Notes under the pieces: generated by a model
What the model saw: only the letters and a program-made list of their open reading frames with translations
Databases searched by the model: none
What the model was told of the DNA's origin: nothing
Part shown: positions 33,313 to 42,400 of the stretch, piece by piece
Layout: each line of letters opens with the position of its first letter
How positions within the stretch are numbered: the stretch's first letter is position 1
Position numbers and translations under genes: made by a program
Assembly (NCBI GenBank): GCA_017744355.1
Contig: JAGIBK010000001.1
Coordinates: 124,001-188,000 of the forward strand
Length of the DNA stretch: 64,000 nucleotides
Source of the DNA: a bacterium
GTDB taxonomy: Bacteria; Cyanobacteriota; Sericytochromatia; S15B-MN24; UBA4093
Reading direction: 5' to 3'

Positions 33313-34500
33313 TCAGCGCCCCCAGACGTGGTAGACGTTCTGGCTGCTCGGCGTCACGAGCCAGACCTTGCCGTAAGCATCGATCGCCATGGGCCCCGGG
33401 GCCGCAGGCAGCGGGATCGATCCTTGGAAGCTGCCGTCCAGGCCGTACCAGGCCAGGCGACTGGGGCTCGAGAGGCCCACCCAGACCCGGTCGGTGTCGA
33501 TTGCAAGTGCCGTCGGGCTGCCGGCAAGCGCGATCGTCGTGGCGGCCCCCGAACCGCCTGCAAGGCGGCTCAGGCTATTGCTTGCGGCATTCGCCGTCCA
33601 GACGGTGCCCGTGCGATCCACCCCGACAGCAACGGGCTGATTGCCCACCGCAAACGAGGTCTTGGCGCCGTCAGCGCGCGAGACGCGGTAGAGCTGGTTG
33701 TTGCTCGCGCTCACGACCCAGACGGCGTTCGTCCCGAGCGCGATCGCCGTGGGGCTTGTGACGGCAAAGGAGGTGACCGTGCCGCTCGCGCGCGTCAGGC
33801 GATTGAGGGTACCGCCCGCGTGCGCGGTCCAGGCCTCGGTCTCATCCACCGCGAGGGCGACGGGTGCTGGATCGATTGCGTAGTGGCCCGTGCGCGTGAG
33901 CCCCTGAAGCCCTTGGGTAACGAGGTGCAAGGTGTTGTCGCCCGCATTGGCGATCCAGAGCTCACCGGCTTCTGCGGTCGCGATCAGCGCCGGCTGCGAG
34001 AGGCCCGTCGCGTAGCTCTCACCCGTGCTGCCCTGATCGTTCAGCACCAGGGCTTTGCTCTGATTGAGCACCCAGGGCGATGCGCTGTTCGGGGCCACCG
34101 CAAGGCCCTGGGCCCCGGCGATCGCGAAGGGATTGCTGAGGGTGCCGATCGGGGTGGCACCCGGGGTGGGCGTCTCGCCCGTGCCGATGGTGGGCAGGGG
34201 GGCCGGCGTGGTCTCGGTGTCGGTCCCGCCGGTGATGTCCGTTGGAGTGGGGGTCGGGATGGGCGTCGGGGTCGGGGTGGGCGCTGGCGTGGGGGTGCTG
34301 CCAGGGTTGCCGTTCGAGGGCGTCGGGGTCGCCTGCGGGATCTGCCCCTCGACGCCGCTGCCGCCCGTTTCACCGGTGTTCCCTGTGTTGCCCGGGCCGT
34401 TCACGAACAGCCCGTCGTCTTCGGACGCACAGCCGCCCACGGCTACGAGGCCCGTGAGGGCGAGGGGGAGAAGGCGTCTAATGAGCGTACGGCTGAGCAT
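33313..34500 (-). CDS. YVTN-type propeller lipoprotein with Pro/Thr linker
   Basis: 395 residues, lipobox AVGGC (Cys about 24), then a Thr-Pro-rich linker (TPTPAPTPTPTPIPTPTP, about 60-85) that would hold the domain away from the membrane. The C-terminal 260 residues form a six- or seven-bladed propeller of the Vgb/YVTN type (GELWIANAGDNTLHLV, NAVWVVSASNNQLYRVSR, GTVWTANAASNSLSRL). Start 34500 is set by the signal peptide; the longer upstream frame is antisense-like noise within the next gene. It sits between the two A/B propeller pairs. Confidence 0.8.
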   Translation of the reverse strand: MLSRTLIRRLLPLALTGLVAVGGCASEDDGLFVNGPGNTGNTGETGGSGVEGQIPQATPTPSNGNPGSTPTPAPTPTPTPIPTPTPTDITGGTDTETTPAPLPTIGTGETPTPGATPIGTLSNPFAIAGAQGLAVAPNSASPWVLNQSKALVLNDQGSTGESYATGLSQPALIATAEAGELWIANAGDNTLHLVTQGLQGLTRTGHYAIDPAPVALAVDETEAWTAHAGGTLNRLTRASGTVTSFAVTSPTAIALGTNAVWVVSASNNQLYRVSRADGAKTSFAVGNQPVAVGVDRTGTVWTANAASNSLSRLAGGSGAATTIALAGSPTALAIDTDRVWVGLSSPSRLAWYGLDGSFQGSIPLPAAPGPMAIDAYGKVWLVTPSSQNVYHVWGR

Positions 34501-34520
34501 CTTGAAAGGTTCCTGTCGCG

Positions 34521-36446
34521 TCAAGGGGTGACGACCCGGATGGCGTGGGCGGAGCGATCGGCCACGTAGAGGTTGCCGTCGGCGTCCACCTTGAGGTCGG
34601 TGATGTCCTTGAAGGTCGCCGTGGCGATGGGGCCGTCCGCGTAGCCCGACACCCCCGTGCCAGCGACCGTCGAGACGGTGGTGCCCGTCGGATCGATCTT
34701 GCGGATCCGGTAGTTGCTGGTGTCGGCCACGTACAGATTGCCTGCCGCATCGAACGCGACCCCATGGGGGGCCTTGAGGATCGCCGTGGTGGTGGCCGCC
34801 CCGTCGGCGTAGCCCGCCGCGCCGGTGCCCGCGTAGGTCATCACTTGCCCGGTCGAAAGCACCACCTTGAGGATCTTGTTCGAGATGTTGTCGGCGATAT
34901 AAAGGGTCGTGCCGCTGGCATCCAACGTCATGCCGTAGAGCGAGTTGAAGCGCGCCGCGCTGCCGACCCCATCTACCGAGCCGGAGGCGGCGTTGCCTGC
35001 GATGGTGCTGACCACGCCCGCCGCGGAGATCTTGCGAACGCGGTAGTTGCCGCTGTCGCCCACGTAGAGGTTGCCGGCGCCGTCGCGCACCATCCCGACG
35101 GGGCTCGAGAAGCGCGCCGCGCTGCCGACCCCATCGACATAGCCCGCGCTGCCGTTGCCCGCGAGGGTGGTGACGACCCCCGTCGGGGAGATTCGGCGAA
35201 TCGAATGGTTGACGTAGGCTGCGAGCAACAGGTTGCCCTCGCCGTCCAGCGCGAGACCGCAGGGATAGTTGAACCGAGCGCCCAGGCCCGTGCCGTCCAG
35301 TAGGCCCATGGTCCCGTCGCCGGCGAGCGTGGTGACAAGGCCATCGGGGGAGACTTTGCGGATCCGGTGGCCGTACTCGTCGCTCCAGTACGTGTTGCCG
35401 CTCGCATCGCGGATCATGCTGAACGGACCGTTCAATTGAGCGTTGGTGCCGACCGCGTCCCACCAGCCGGCAACTCCGTTGCCGACGAGCGTTCCGACCG
35501 TGCCCTTGAGGGTCAGGAAGGGCGCGATGGTCTGGACCAGTCCATTGGGCTGCAGCAAGGTGAACGGCGCCGAGAAGGCATTGGCCGGCACCGTGACCGT
35601 TGCCGTGCTACGGTCGGCCGAGACGCTCCAGGTGCTCGCGGGGATGGCCCCGAAGTAGAAGAGGTTGCGGCCGGTGAGCCGCTCGAAGTTGCCACCCGTG
35701 ACGGTGACGGTCCCGCCCGGAATGGGGGTCTTGGGCGCGTAGCCGCTGATCCACGGCACGGCGGTTGCCAGCGAGTAGGTGCCAGATGCCTTGTCGTAGG
35801 CGATCGCGCGCAGGGGGTCCTGGTCCAGCGCAACGGCGTTGCTCACGAAGCCGAAGACCGGCGTGAAGTCGCTCGCGTTGCTCAGGCCCGTGCCCGTCTC
35901 GCTGAACGTGCTGCCGCTGACCGTGCCGATGAGACTAGAGAGCGTCACCGGGACCCCCGCCTGTCGCTTGAGGCTCGCGACGGTCGCAACGGCCGTGGTC
36001 GCAGCACTGACCACGATCCCCGCGTTGAGGGTGGTGTTGGTGAGGCTCTGCCAGCCGTCGTTCCAGAACAGGAGGCTGCGCAGCCGAACGGCCGAGGTCC
36101 CGGCGCGGTTGCTCGTCCCGCTCACCGCAAGCCCCTTCACGGCCTCGAGGACGTAGGGCACGCCGCGCTGGGGGGTGAAGGTCGGGAAGGTCAGCACGAA
36201 GTTGCCGGACGCATCCGTGATGGACGCCGTGACGGTGTTGCCCGTGCTCTGATCGATCAAGGAGACGGTCGCGGCGTTTGCGACCTCGCCGAGCGTCGCC
36301 TGTGCCGCGCGCGTCGCGAACGACACCCGACCCGTCACCTGCTGGACCGCAGGTCCGTGTGCGGTGGGCCCCTCCATGCACCCGACGAGCGGCGGGCTCA
36401 GGGCGATCGCCGCGCAGAGGATCAGTGAATTCATACGCTTGCTCAT
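34521..36446 (-). CDS. NHL-repeat beta-propeller lipoprotein B2
   Basis: 641 residues with lipobox LVGC (about residue 23). Same order of domains as B1: regulatory-like beta-sandwich (ATVSLIDQSTGNTVTASI), TIG-like segment (IPGGTVTVTGGNFERLTG), then NHL blades (NLYVGDSGNYRVRKISAAG, NLYVADTSNYRIRKIDPTG, ending NLYVADRSAHAIRVVTP). Identity with B1 runs along the whole length, including RAIAYDKASGTYSLAT versus RAIAYDKTTATYSLAT. Duplicated together with its A-type neighbour. Confidence 0.85.
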   Translation of the reverse strand: MSKRMNSLILCAAIALSPPLVGCMEGPTAHGPAVQQVTGRVSFATRAAQATLGEVANAATVSLIDQSTGNTVTASITDASGNFVLTFPTFTPQRGVPYVLEAVKGLAVSGTSNRAGTSAVRLRSLLFWNDGWQSLTNTTLNAGIVVSAATTAVATVASLKRQAGVPVTLSSLIGTVSGSTFSETGTGLSNASDFTPVFGFVSNAVALDQDPLRAIAYDKASGTYSLATAVPWISGYAPKTPIPGGTVTVTGGNFERLTGRNLFYFGAIPASTWSVSADRSTATVTVPANAFSAPFTLLQPNGLVQTIAPFLTLKGTVGTLVGNGVAGWWDAVGTNAQLNGPFSMIRDASGNTYWSDEYGHRIRKVSPDGLVTTLAGDGTMGLLDGTGLGARFNYPCGLALDGEGNLLLAAYVNHSIRRISPTGVVTTLAGNGSAGYVDGVGSAARFSSPVGMVRDGAGNLYVGDSGNYRVRKISAAGVVSTIAGNAASGSVDGVGSAARFNSLYGMTLDASGTTLYIADNISNKILKVVLSTGQVMTYAGTGAAGYADGAATTTAILKAPHGVAFDAAGNLYVADTSNYRIRKIDPTGTTVSTVAGTGVSGYADGPIATATFKDITDLKVDADGNLYVADRSAHAIRVVTP

Positions 36447-36459
36447 TCCCGGCTCCTCC

Positions 36460-38346
36460 CTACGGCGTGATCACGCGGATCCGGTGGGTACGCCGGTCGG
36501 TGACGTAGAGGTTGTCGCCCACGAACACCAGGAAATGAGGCCAACTGAACTGGGCGGTTGAAAGCGCCCCGTCCTGGGTACCGGGGACCCCGGAGCCCGC
36601 GAGCGTGCTGACCGTGCCGCCCGGGGTCACCTTCTGGATCACGTTCACGTCCCGGCACGCCACGTACACGTTGCCGGCCGAATCGAGGGTCAGCCCGAAG
36701 GGGGTGCCCGCGAGCGGCGTCGCGTTGAGGGTCGTGACGGTGCTCCCGAGGGCATCGATCTTGCGGATGCGGTTGTTGCCTTCGTCCGCCACGTAGAGGT
36801 TGCCCGCCGTGTCGAGGGCGACGCTTGCGGGGTTGTTGAAGGTGGCCGAGGCGACAGGCCCGTCGGCGGATCCGAAAGTGAGCCCAACCCCCGCGTAGGT
36901 GAGGACCTGGCCGTTCGGCGTGATCTTGCGGATGACGTGGTTGCCCTGCTCGGCGACGTAGACGTTCCCGCTGGCATCGGCCGCGACGCCCGTTGGGCGA
37001 AAGAGCTGGGAAGTGGCGGCCGGACCATTAGCGTACCCGCTCGTCGTGCCCGCGATGGTGCTCGTCATGCCGCTCGGCGTGACGCGGCGCATGAGATCTT
37101 TCGCGTAGTCGCAGACGTACAGGTTGTTGGCGGCGTCGAAGGCGAGGCCGTGCGGCGCGTTGACGGTCGCGACCCCCGCCGGGCCATCCGTCGTCCCCGC
37201 CCCGCCGGTCCCGACGAAGCTCGTCATGAGGCCCGAAGTGGTGAGCTTGCGGATACGGTAGCCTTGACCGGAGGCGACGTACAGGGTGCCGAAGCTGTCC
37301 GCGGCAAGGCCGATGGGGTCGGGGATCCCCGCAAGCGTGCCGCGTCCGTCGAGGTAGACGGCATTGCCGTTGCCGGCCAGGGTGCCCACGGTACCCTTCA
37401 CCGGTACGTACGGACCGTACCAGGTGCTGCTCCCCTGGGTGATCTTGAGGATGCCGCCGTAGGCGGACGAACCCAACGTGAGCCTCAACTCGGAGCGATT
37501 CGCGTTCACGCTCCAGCCCGCGACCGGCATGTCCCCGACCCAGACGCGGGTATCGGGGCGCGGTGCCGGCAAGTTCTGGCCCGTCACCGTGACGGTCCCA
37601 CCGCGGGTTGCCGTCTGGGGCGACAGGGTGTCGTGGATGACGAGGGGGCCTGCGCCCTGGCCGTACCGGGCAGCGAGCGTGGCGGCCGTCGGATCGTAGA
37701 AGATGACCTCCAAGGGGTCCTGGTCGGCGCGCAGCGCAGCATCGACCAAGGCGTAGACCTTCTGGAACTCGACCGGATCGATGACGGTGCCCGTGGCGTT
37801 GAAGTTGCTGCCCGCGATCCGCCCAGCGAGCGCGAGCTGCGCGGCGGGTGAGAGGTTGCGCAGGCTCGAAATGACCGAGAGGGTCGTCGTGGCCCAGCCG
37901 ATGGTGATGCTCGCGCCGGGGACGGGGCTTGCGAGGCTGAGCCAGTTGCCGCCCTGGTAGAAGAGCAGGGTTCGCATGCGGGCGACCGACGCTCCTGCCC
38001 GGTTCGGATCGCCGCCCATGGCGAGGCCTTTGCTCGCTTCGACGTAGTAAGGGCGGCCTTCGACGGGATTGAAGGCCACGGTGGTGTAGAGGCTGAAAGC
38101 ACCCGAGGGGCTGCTCACCGTGGTGGCGACCGTCTGCCCCGTGACGGCGTCGATCAAGGCGACGGTCGCGCCGTTCGCGATGTCCGCGAGGGCCGCCGCG
38201 ACGGCCCGGTCCTCGGGCAAGATACGCCCGGTCAGTAGCGGGACGCTCGCCTGCTGCTGCACCCCCGGCGGCTCCTGCTGGCATGCAGGAACGACGAGGG
38301 CCACGAGGGCCGCGAGCGCGTAGCGTGAGAAACGGCGCATCGGCAT
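36460..38346 (-). CDS. NHL-repeat beta-propeller lipoprotein A2
   Basis: 628 residues with lipobox VPAC (about residue 22). Domains as in A1: NGATVALIDAVTGQTVATTV, GRPYYVEASKGLAMGGDPN, a TIG-like stretch (RGGTVTVTGQNLPAP) and NHL blades such as NLYVADEGNNRIRKIDALG and NVYVAEQGNHVIRKITPNG. Start 38346 has GAGG six bases upstream and follows the stop of the TIG lipoprotein by eight bases. The longer open frame upstream is an out-of-frame overlap with that gene. Confidence 0.85.
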   Translation of the reverse strand: MPMRRFSRYALAALVALVVPACQQEPPGVQQQASVPLLTGRILPEDRAVAAALADIANGATVALIDAVTGQTVATTVSSPSGAFSLYTTVAFNPVEGRPYYVEASKGLAMGGDPNRAGASVARMRTLLFYQGGNWLSLASPVPGASITIGWATTTLSVISSLRNLSPAAQLALAGRIAGSNFNATGTVIDPVEFQKVYALVDAALRADQDPLEVIFYDPTAATLAARYGQGAGPLVIHDTLSPQTATRGGTVTVTGQNLPAPRPDTRVWVGDMPVAGWSVNANRSELRLTLGSSAYGGILKITQGSSTWYGPYVPVKGTVGTLAGNGNAVYLDGRGTLAGIPDPIGLAADSFGTLYVASGQGYRIRKLTTSGLMTSFVGTGGAGTTDGPAGVATVNAPHGLAFDAANNLYVCDYAKDLMRRVTPSGMTSTIAGTTSGYANGPAATSQLFRPTGVAADASGNVYVAEQGNHVIRKITPNGQVLTYAGVGLTFGSADGPVASATFNNPASVALDTAGNLYVADEGNNRIRKIDALGSTVTTLNATPLAGTPFGLTLDSAGNVYVACRDVNVIQKVTPGGTVSTLAGSGVPGTQDGALSTAQFSWPHFLVFVGDNLYVTDRRTHRIRVITP

Positions 38347-38354
38347 CCGGAGCC

Positions 38355-39335
38355 TCAATTCCCGTCCGAGATGCCGCCGGGCAGCACGCCCGAGCCGTCC
38401 GTCCCGATGGCACCCGGCAGCATACCCGTGAGGGTGAAGACGGGGCCCGTGGCCGAGCGATCGCCGTTTTGCACCGTCACCACCCCGGTGGTGGCACCGG
38501 CGGGCACCGTGGCGGTCAGGTTGGTCGGGGTGGCGGCGGTGACGACGGCGATGACCCCGTTGAAGGCGACGAGGTTCGCCCCGGGCAGGGTGTTGAAGCC
38601 GGAACCCGTGATCGAGACCGTGGCGCCGATGCTGCCGCTCGCCGGAACGAGGCCCGAGATGGTCAGGCCCCGCAGGACCTGAAGCCAGGTGTTCGGCAGC
38701 ATGAGCCGGATGCCCCCCACGGGATCCAGGTTGTCCACGAGGCTCTGCTCGACCAGGTTCAAGAGGGAGGTGTAGTCCGAGGTCGGCAGGGCGGGCACCT
38801 CGACGTAGGTGCTGGGCGAGCCGACCGCGATCTTGCCGATGATCGACGAGAAGTCGAAGGGCGCGGGGTTGCCGTGGCGCAGCGCTGCCCCGATGGAGAG
38901 GGCCGTGGTCGAGGCGTCCAGCACGATCGCCTGGTTGGGGAGCGCGTTGGTGAGCGTGGTCCAGCCGCTCTGGTAGCGCGCGATGGTGCGGACGCGGGCC
39001 GCGTTGTTGCCGGGGGCGTTGTTGCCGAGACCCTTGACCGCCTCCAGGTAGTACAGGGTGCCGGTGACGGGGCGGAAGGTCCGGGTGAAGGTCAGCTTGA
39101 AGGCGCCGTGCTCGTCGGTGACGGTGGCGGCCTCGGTGCGGTTGTTGGCGGTGTCGATCAGCGAGACGGTCGCCTTGGTGCCGACTTCGGTCAGGTCCGC
39201 CTGGACCCGGCGCGTCGTGAAGGCGACCCGACCCGTGAGCGGGTCGGTTTCTGCCACCGGGAAAGAACCTTGGCCAGCCAGTTGGCATCCGGTCAAGGCG
39301 GCGAGCGGCAGCAGAAGGGCAGTCGATGGGCGCAC
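38355..39335 (-). CDS. TIG-domain lipoprotein, first gene of the propeller cluster
   Basis: About 326 residues with lipobox LTGC. It carries the same N-terminal module as the B-type proteins (KATVSLIDTANNRTEAATV) and an IPT/TIG domain (ASGSIGATVSITGSGFNTLP) but no NHL propeller, so it looks like a shortened paralogue ending in a Gly-rich tail. The GTG at 39335 is preferred to the TTG at 39362, because AGGAAGAGG precedes it and the signal peptide then has normal length (MRPSTALLLPLAALTGC). Confidence 0.75.
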   Translation of the reverse strand: MRPSTALLLPLAALTGCQLAGQGSFPVAETDPLTGRVAFTTRRVQADLTEVGTKATVSLIDTANNRTEAATVTDEHGAFKLTFTRTFRPVTGTLYYLEAVKGLGNNAPGNNAARVRTIARYQSGWTTLTNALPNQAIVLDASTTALSIGAALRHGNPAPFDFSSIIGKIAVGSPSTYVEVPALPTSDYTSLLNLVEQSLVDNLDPVGGIRLMLPNTWLQVLRGLTISGLVPASGSIGATVSITGSGFNTLPGANLVAFNGVIAVVTAATPTNLTATVPAGATTGVVTVQNGDRSATGPVFTLTGMLPGAIGTDGSGVLPGGISDGN

Positions 39336-39422
39336 CGGCCTCTTCCTTCGTCGAAGCGACAACGAGGGTATCTTACCCTCAGTTGGATGCTTCCAATAAG
39401 AACGAGAACGAATTACGGTGCG

Positions 39423-39452
39423 CCTCTACGGGTCAACTATGACCCGTAGAGG
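39423..39452. terminator. Hairpin after the cyclase gene
   Basis: CCTCTACGGGTC (39423-39434) pairs perfectly with GACCCGTAGAGG (39441-39452), directly after the stop of the minus-strand cyclase gene. No strong T tract on either side. Confidence 0.55.
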
Positions 39453-39454
39453 GC

Positions 39455-42400
39455 CTATTTATCCGAGATGCCGCCACTTTGCGCGGTCGCGACGCCGGGC
39501 TCGCGCCCGAAGAGCGGCGATACCACCTCGGCCTCGGAGAGATGAAGGCGATCGCACGCGCACCGCAGGTGCTTGGCACGGGAGCGCTTGCCGTGGGGCA
39601 GGTGCCGACCCAGCTCCAGGTGCGCGAGCCCCATCACGTAGGAGTTTTGCTCGCGCGTGGCCAGCTTGAGGGCCATGCGCCACAGCTTCTGCGCGTGCTT
39701 GCGTCGTCCTGTCTGCCACTCCGCGCGGCCGAGCAGGATAAAGGCGAAGGGGCGATTGGTCTTCTGCAAGGCGACGATGGGATGGAGCTGTCGGGCCATC
39801 TCGCGAACGCCCTGGACGAGCTCGGGATCAGGCGTCGGCGTTTGCTCGACGAGGGTGAGGAGCACCTCGGACAGGCTGCGGTACGTCTGGAGGAAGTTGT
39901 AGGTGCCGGGTGCCGCCTGCTTGACCTCTGCCAGCGCACGGAAGGCCTGGGCCTGGGCATCCTCGGGCCGGCCGCTACGGAGCAGCGTCAGGGCGAGCAC
40001 GCTCAGGTAATCCACCTCGAGGGTCGGATCCTGGCAGCTTTCGAGCAAGGGCGGCACGGCTTGCAGGCTGTCGAGCGCCTCGGTGAGGCGACCGAGACGC
40101 ATCAGGCACATGCTCAGCCCGATCAGGGCTTCGACCGGTTGCTGAACGTCTCCGAAGCGCTTCGCGTCGGCGAAGACGGTCCGGTAGAGCGCCAGCGCCT
40201 GCTCGTACTCGCCCAAGGTCGCGTGGATGTTGGCCATGATCATCAGGCACAGGCCCTGTTGCCTGCGATCCCCGACCGTTTCGCTGAGCTGGGCGGCTTC
40301 ATGCAAGGAGGCGACCGCCTCCTTGAGGTGCCCTGCCATCCGCAAGGAAAGGCCTCCCAGGGCCATGACGCGGCTGCGGGTGGCCAACTCGCCACTGTCC
40401 TGGGCCCGTGCTTGCGCCAGTTGCAGATAGCGCTTGGCGGCGCCATGCAGCGAGAGGCTGCCCATCACGGTGCTCAGGCCCGCGTAGCCTCGCGCGAGCG
40501 CCGAGGCGGCACCGCTCTGCTCGGCGAGGTTGACGGCGGTCAAGGTGGCGTAGAGTTGCCGTAGCGGGTCGTTAGGGTAGAAGAGGGCCTCCGCCAGGGC
40601 CTCATAGGCAAGCCCCCAATCGCGCAGGCGCTGGATGGCCTCGAAGCTCAGGTTCCGGTTGGCTTTTGCGAGCCCCGTCCGGAAGAGCAGTTGTCGCCCT
40701 GTCGCGCGGATGACCCCGAGCCACAGGCCGGAGTCCGAGGCGGGGATGGGCCGGTTGGCCAATTGAAGGGCCCGCCCTGCGTGGGTCTGACAGTCCGCGA
40801 AGCGCCCGAGCGCGAGGTAGGATCGCGCAAGCAGCCCTTCGCACCGTGCGCGACGGGTGGTGTCTGCGGGCGGCATCAGGCGCAGGGCCTCTTCGAAGAT
40901 GGCGATCGCCTCCTGGTTGGCGTTGTGCTGCGAGGCGGCCTCGCCGGCCTTCACGAGGTAGGTGATCGCCTTGTCCGGATGGCCCGCGAGGTTCCAGTGA
41001 TGGGCCAGGAGCGCATCGGGCGCCGTGTTGCCCTGGCCCTCGTACCATTCCGCCGAGGCCTGGTGGAGCGCCTGCTGCTGGGAAGGCAGCATTTGCTGGT
41101 AGACGACCTCCCAGGTGATGGCGTGGCGGAAGTAGTAGCCGGGCTCCGGCGCACTCGCCTCCAGGCTGATCAGGCCGCGAAGCTGGAGCTGTTCCAAGGC
41201 ATCGAGCAACTGCTCGCGCGTGATGCTCAAAGAGCAGAGCGCCAGGAGCATGGCAAGGTTGAACGAGCGGCCGATGACACTCGCCACCTTGAGCACCGAT
41301 TGCTCTTGCGGCGTCAGGCGATCCAGGCGGCTAGTGATCGTCCCTTCAATCGTGCCGGGCAGCTCCAGGTGGCCGGAGCCGCCAGCTTCGCACTGACGGC
41401 AGACGCCGGCTTCGACCACAAGCTGTTGCGACTCGCAGAGCGCAAGCGAGAGCTCTTCGCTGAAGAAGGGATTGCCTTCCGCGCGCTCCCAGATCAAGCG
41501 CACGGCGGTATCGGGCACGGTCGTGGCCCCCAGGCGATCCTGTACCAAGCTGACGGTTTCCTCGAAGGAGAGGCCCCCCAGGGTGAGGCGCACCGCCCGG
41601 GGCTGGGCCTTCATGCGCTGGTACTCGGCACAGGGGTTTGCTCCGAGCGGACGGGTGGTCATCAGCATGAGCAGGGACGGGATGCGCTCGGCGACGACGG
41701 CCGCCAGGGCCCAGGAGGCCGAATCCAGCCAGTGGGCGTCCTCGAGGACCACGACCAGGGGTGCGCGCTCCGAGGCTTCACCCAGCAGGTTGAGGAACAG
41801 TTCGTGGGTGTTGTCGGCGCGGACCTTGCCGTCCATCTGGGCGGTGTGCGCGTTGTCGGGGATGTCCAGCTGGAGGATGGCCCCCGCGAGCGGTGCGAGG
41901 CGGGCGAAGGCCGGGTCGAGCTGCGCGCGTTCGAGCAAGCTGGCGCGAAGGGCATCCCGGTCGTCGGTCGGCGCACCGAGCGAGAGGAGCGAGGCGAGGA
42001 CGGGCGCCCAGGCCAGATAGGGAACCGTACGCTCGATGGCGTCGGTCTGCCCCACGCAGGCTGTCACCTTGCGCGTCCGCGCGAGCGAGAGGAAATCCCC
42101 GACCAGGCGGGACTTGCCCATGCCCGCGTCGCCTTCGAGTAGCACGATCGCTCCGTTGCGCGCTGCGACCAGGGTCTCCATGCGATCTGAGAGCAGCGCA
42201 CGCTCGGCCGCACGTCCGATCAGGCGGCCTGTGGGAGCAGCTTGCTCGGGGCTTGAATCCCCTAGCGGCTTGAAGACCGGGACGGGGTCTTGCTTGCCCT
42301 TGACCTTGATGGCGGGCATGGCCTCGAAGCGCAGCTGGGCACGGGCGGCCTGCTGCGTGGTCGCATCGCACCAGACCCCGACGCCCACCGCCTGCATGAG

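Noticed and set aside
33313..35463. Long minus-strand frame suggesting a 716-residue protein
   Set aside because: The upstream 320 codons lie out of frame within the NHL gene B2. A lipoprotein signal starts at 34500, so only the downstream part is real.
36460..39288. Apparent 942-residue protein
   Set aside because: The extra N-terminal part overlaps the TIG lipoprotein gene out of frame; the signal peptide start is at 38346.
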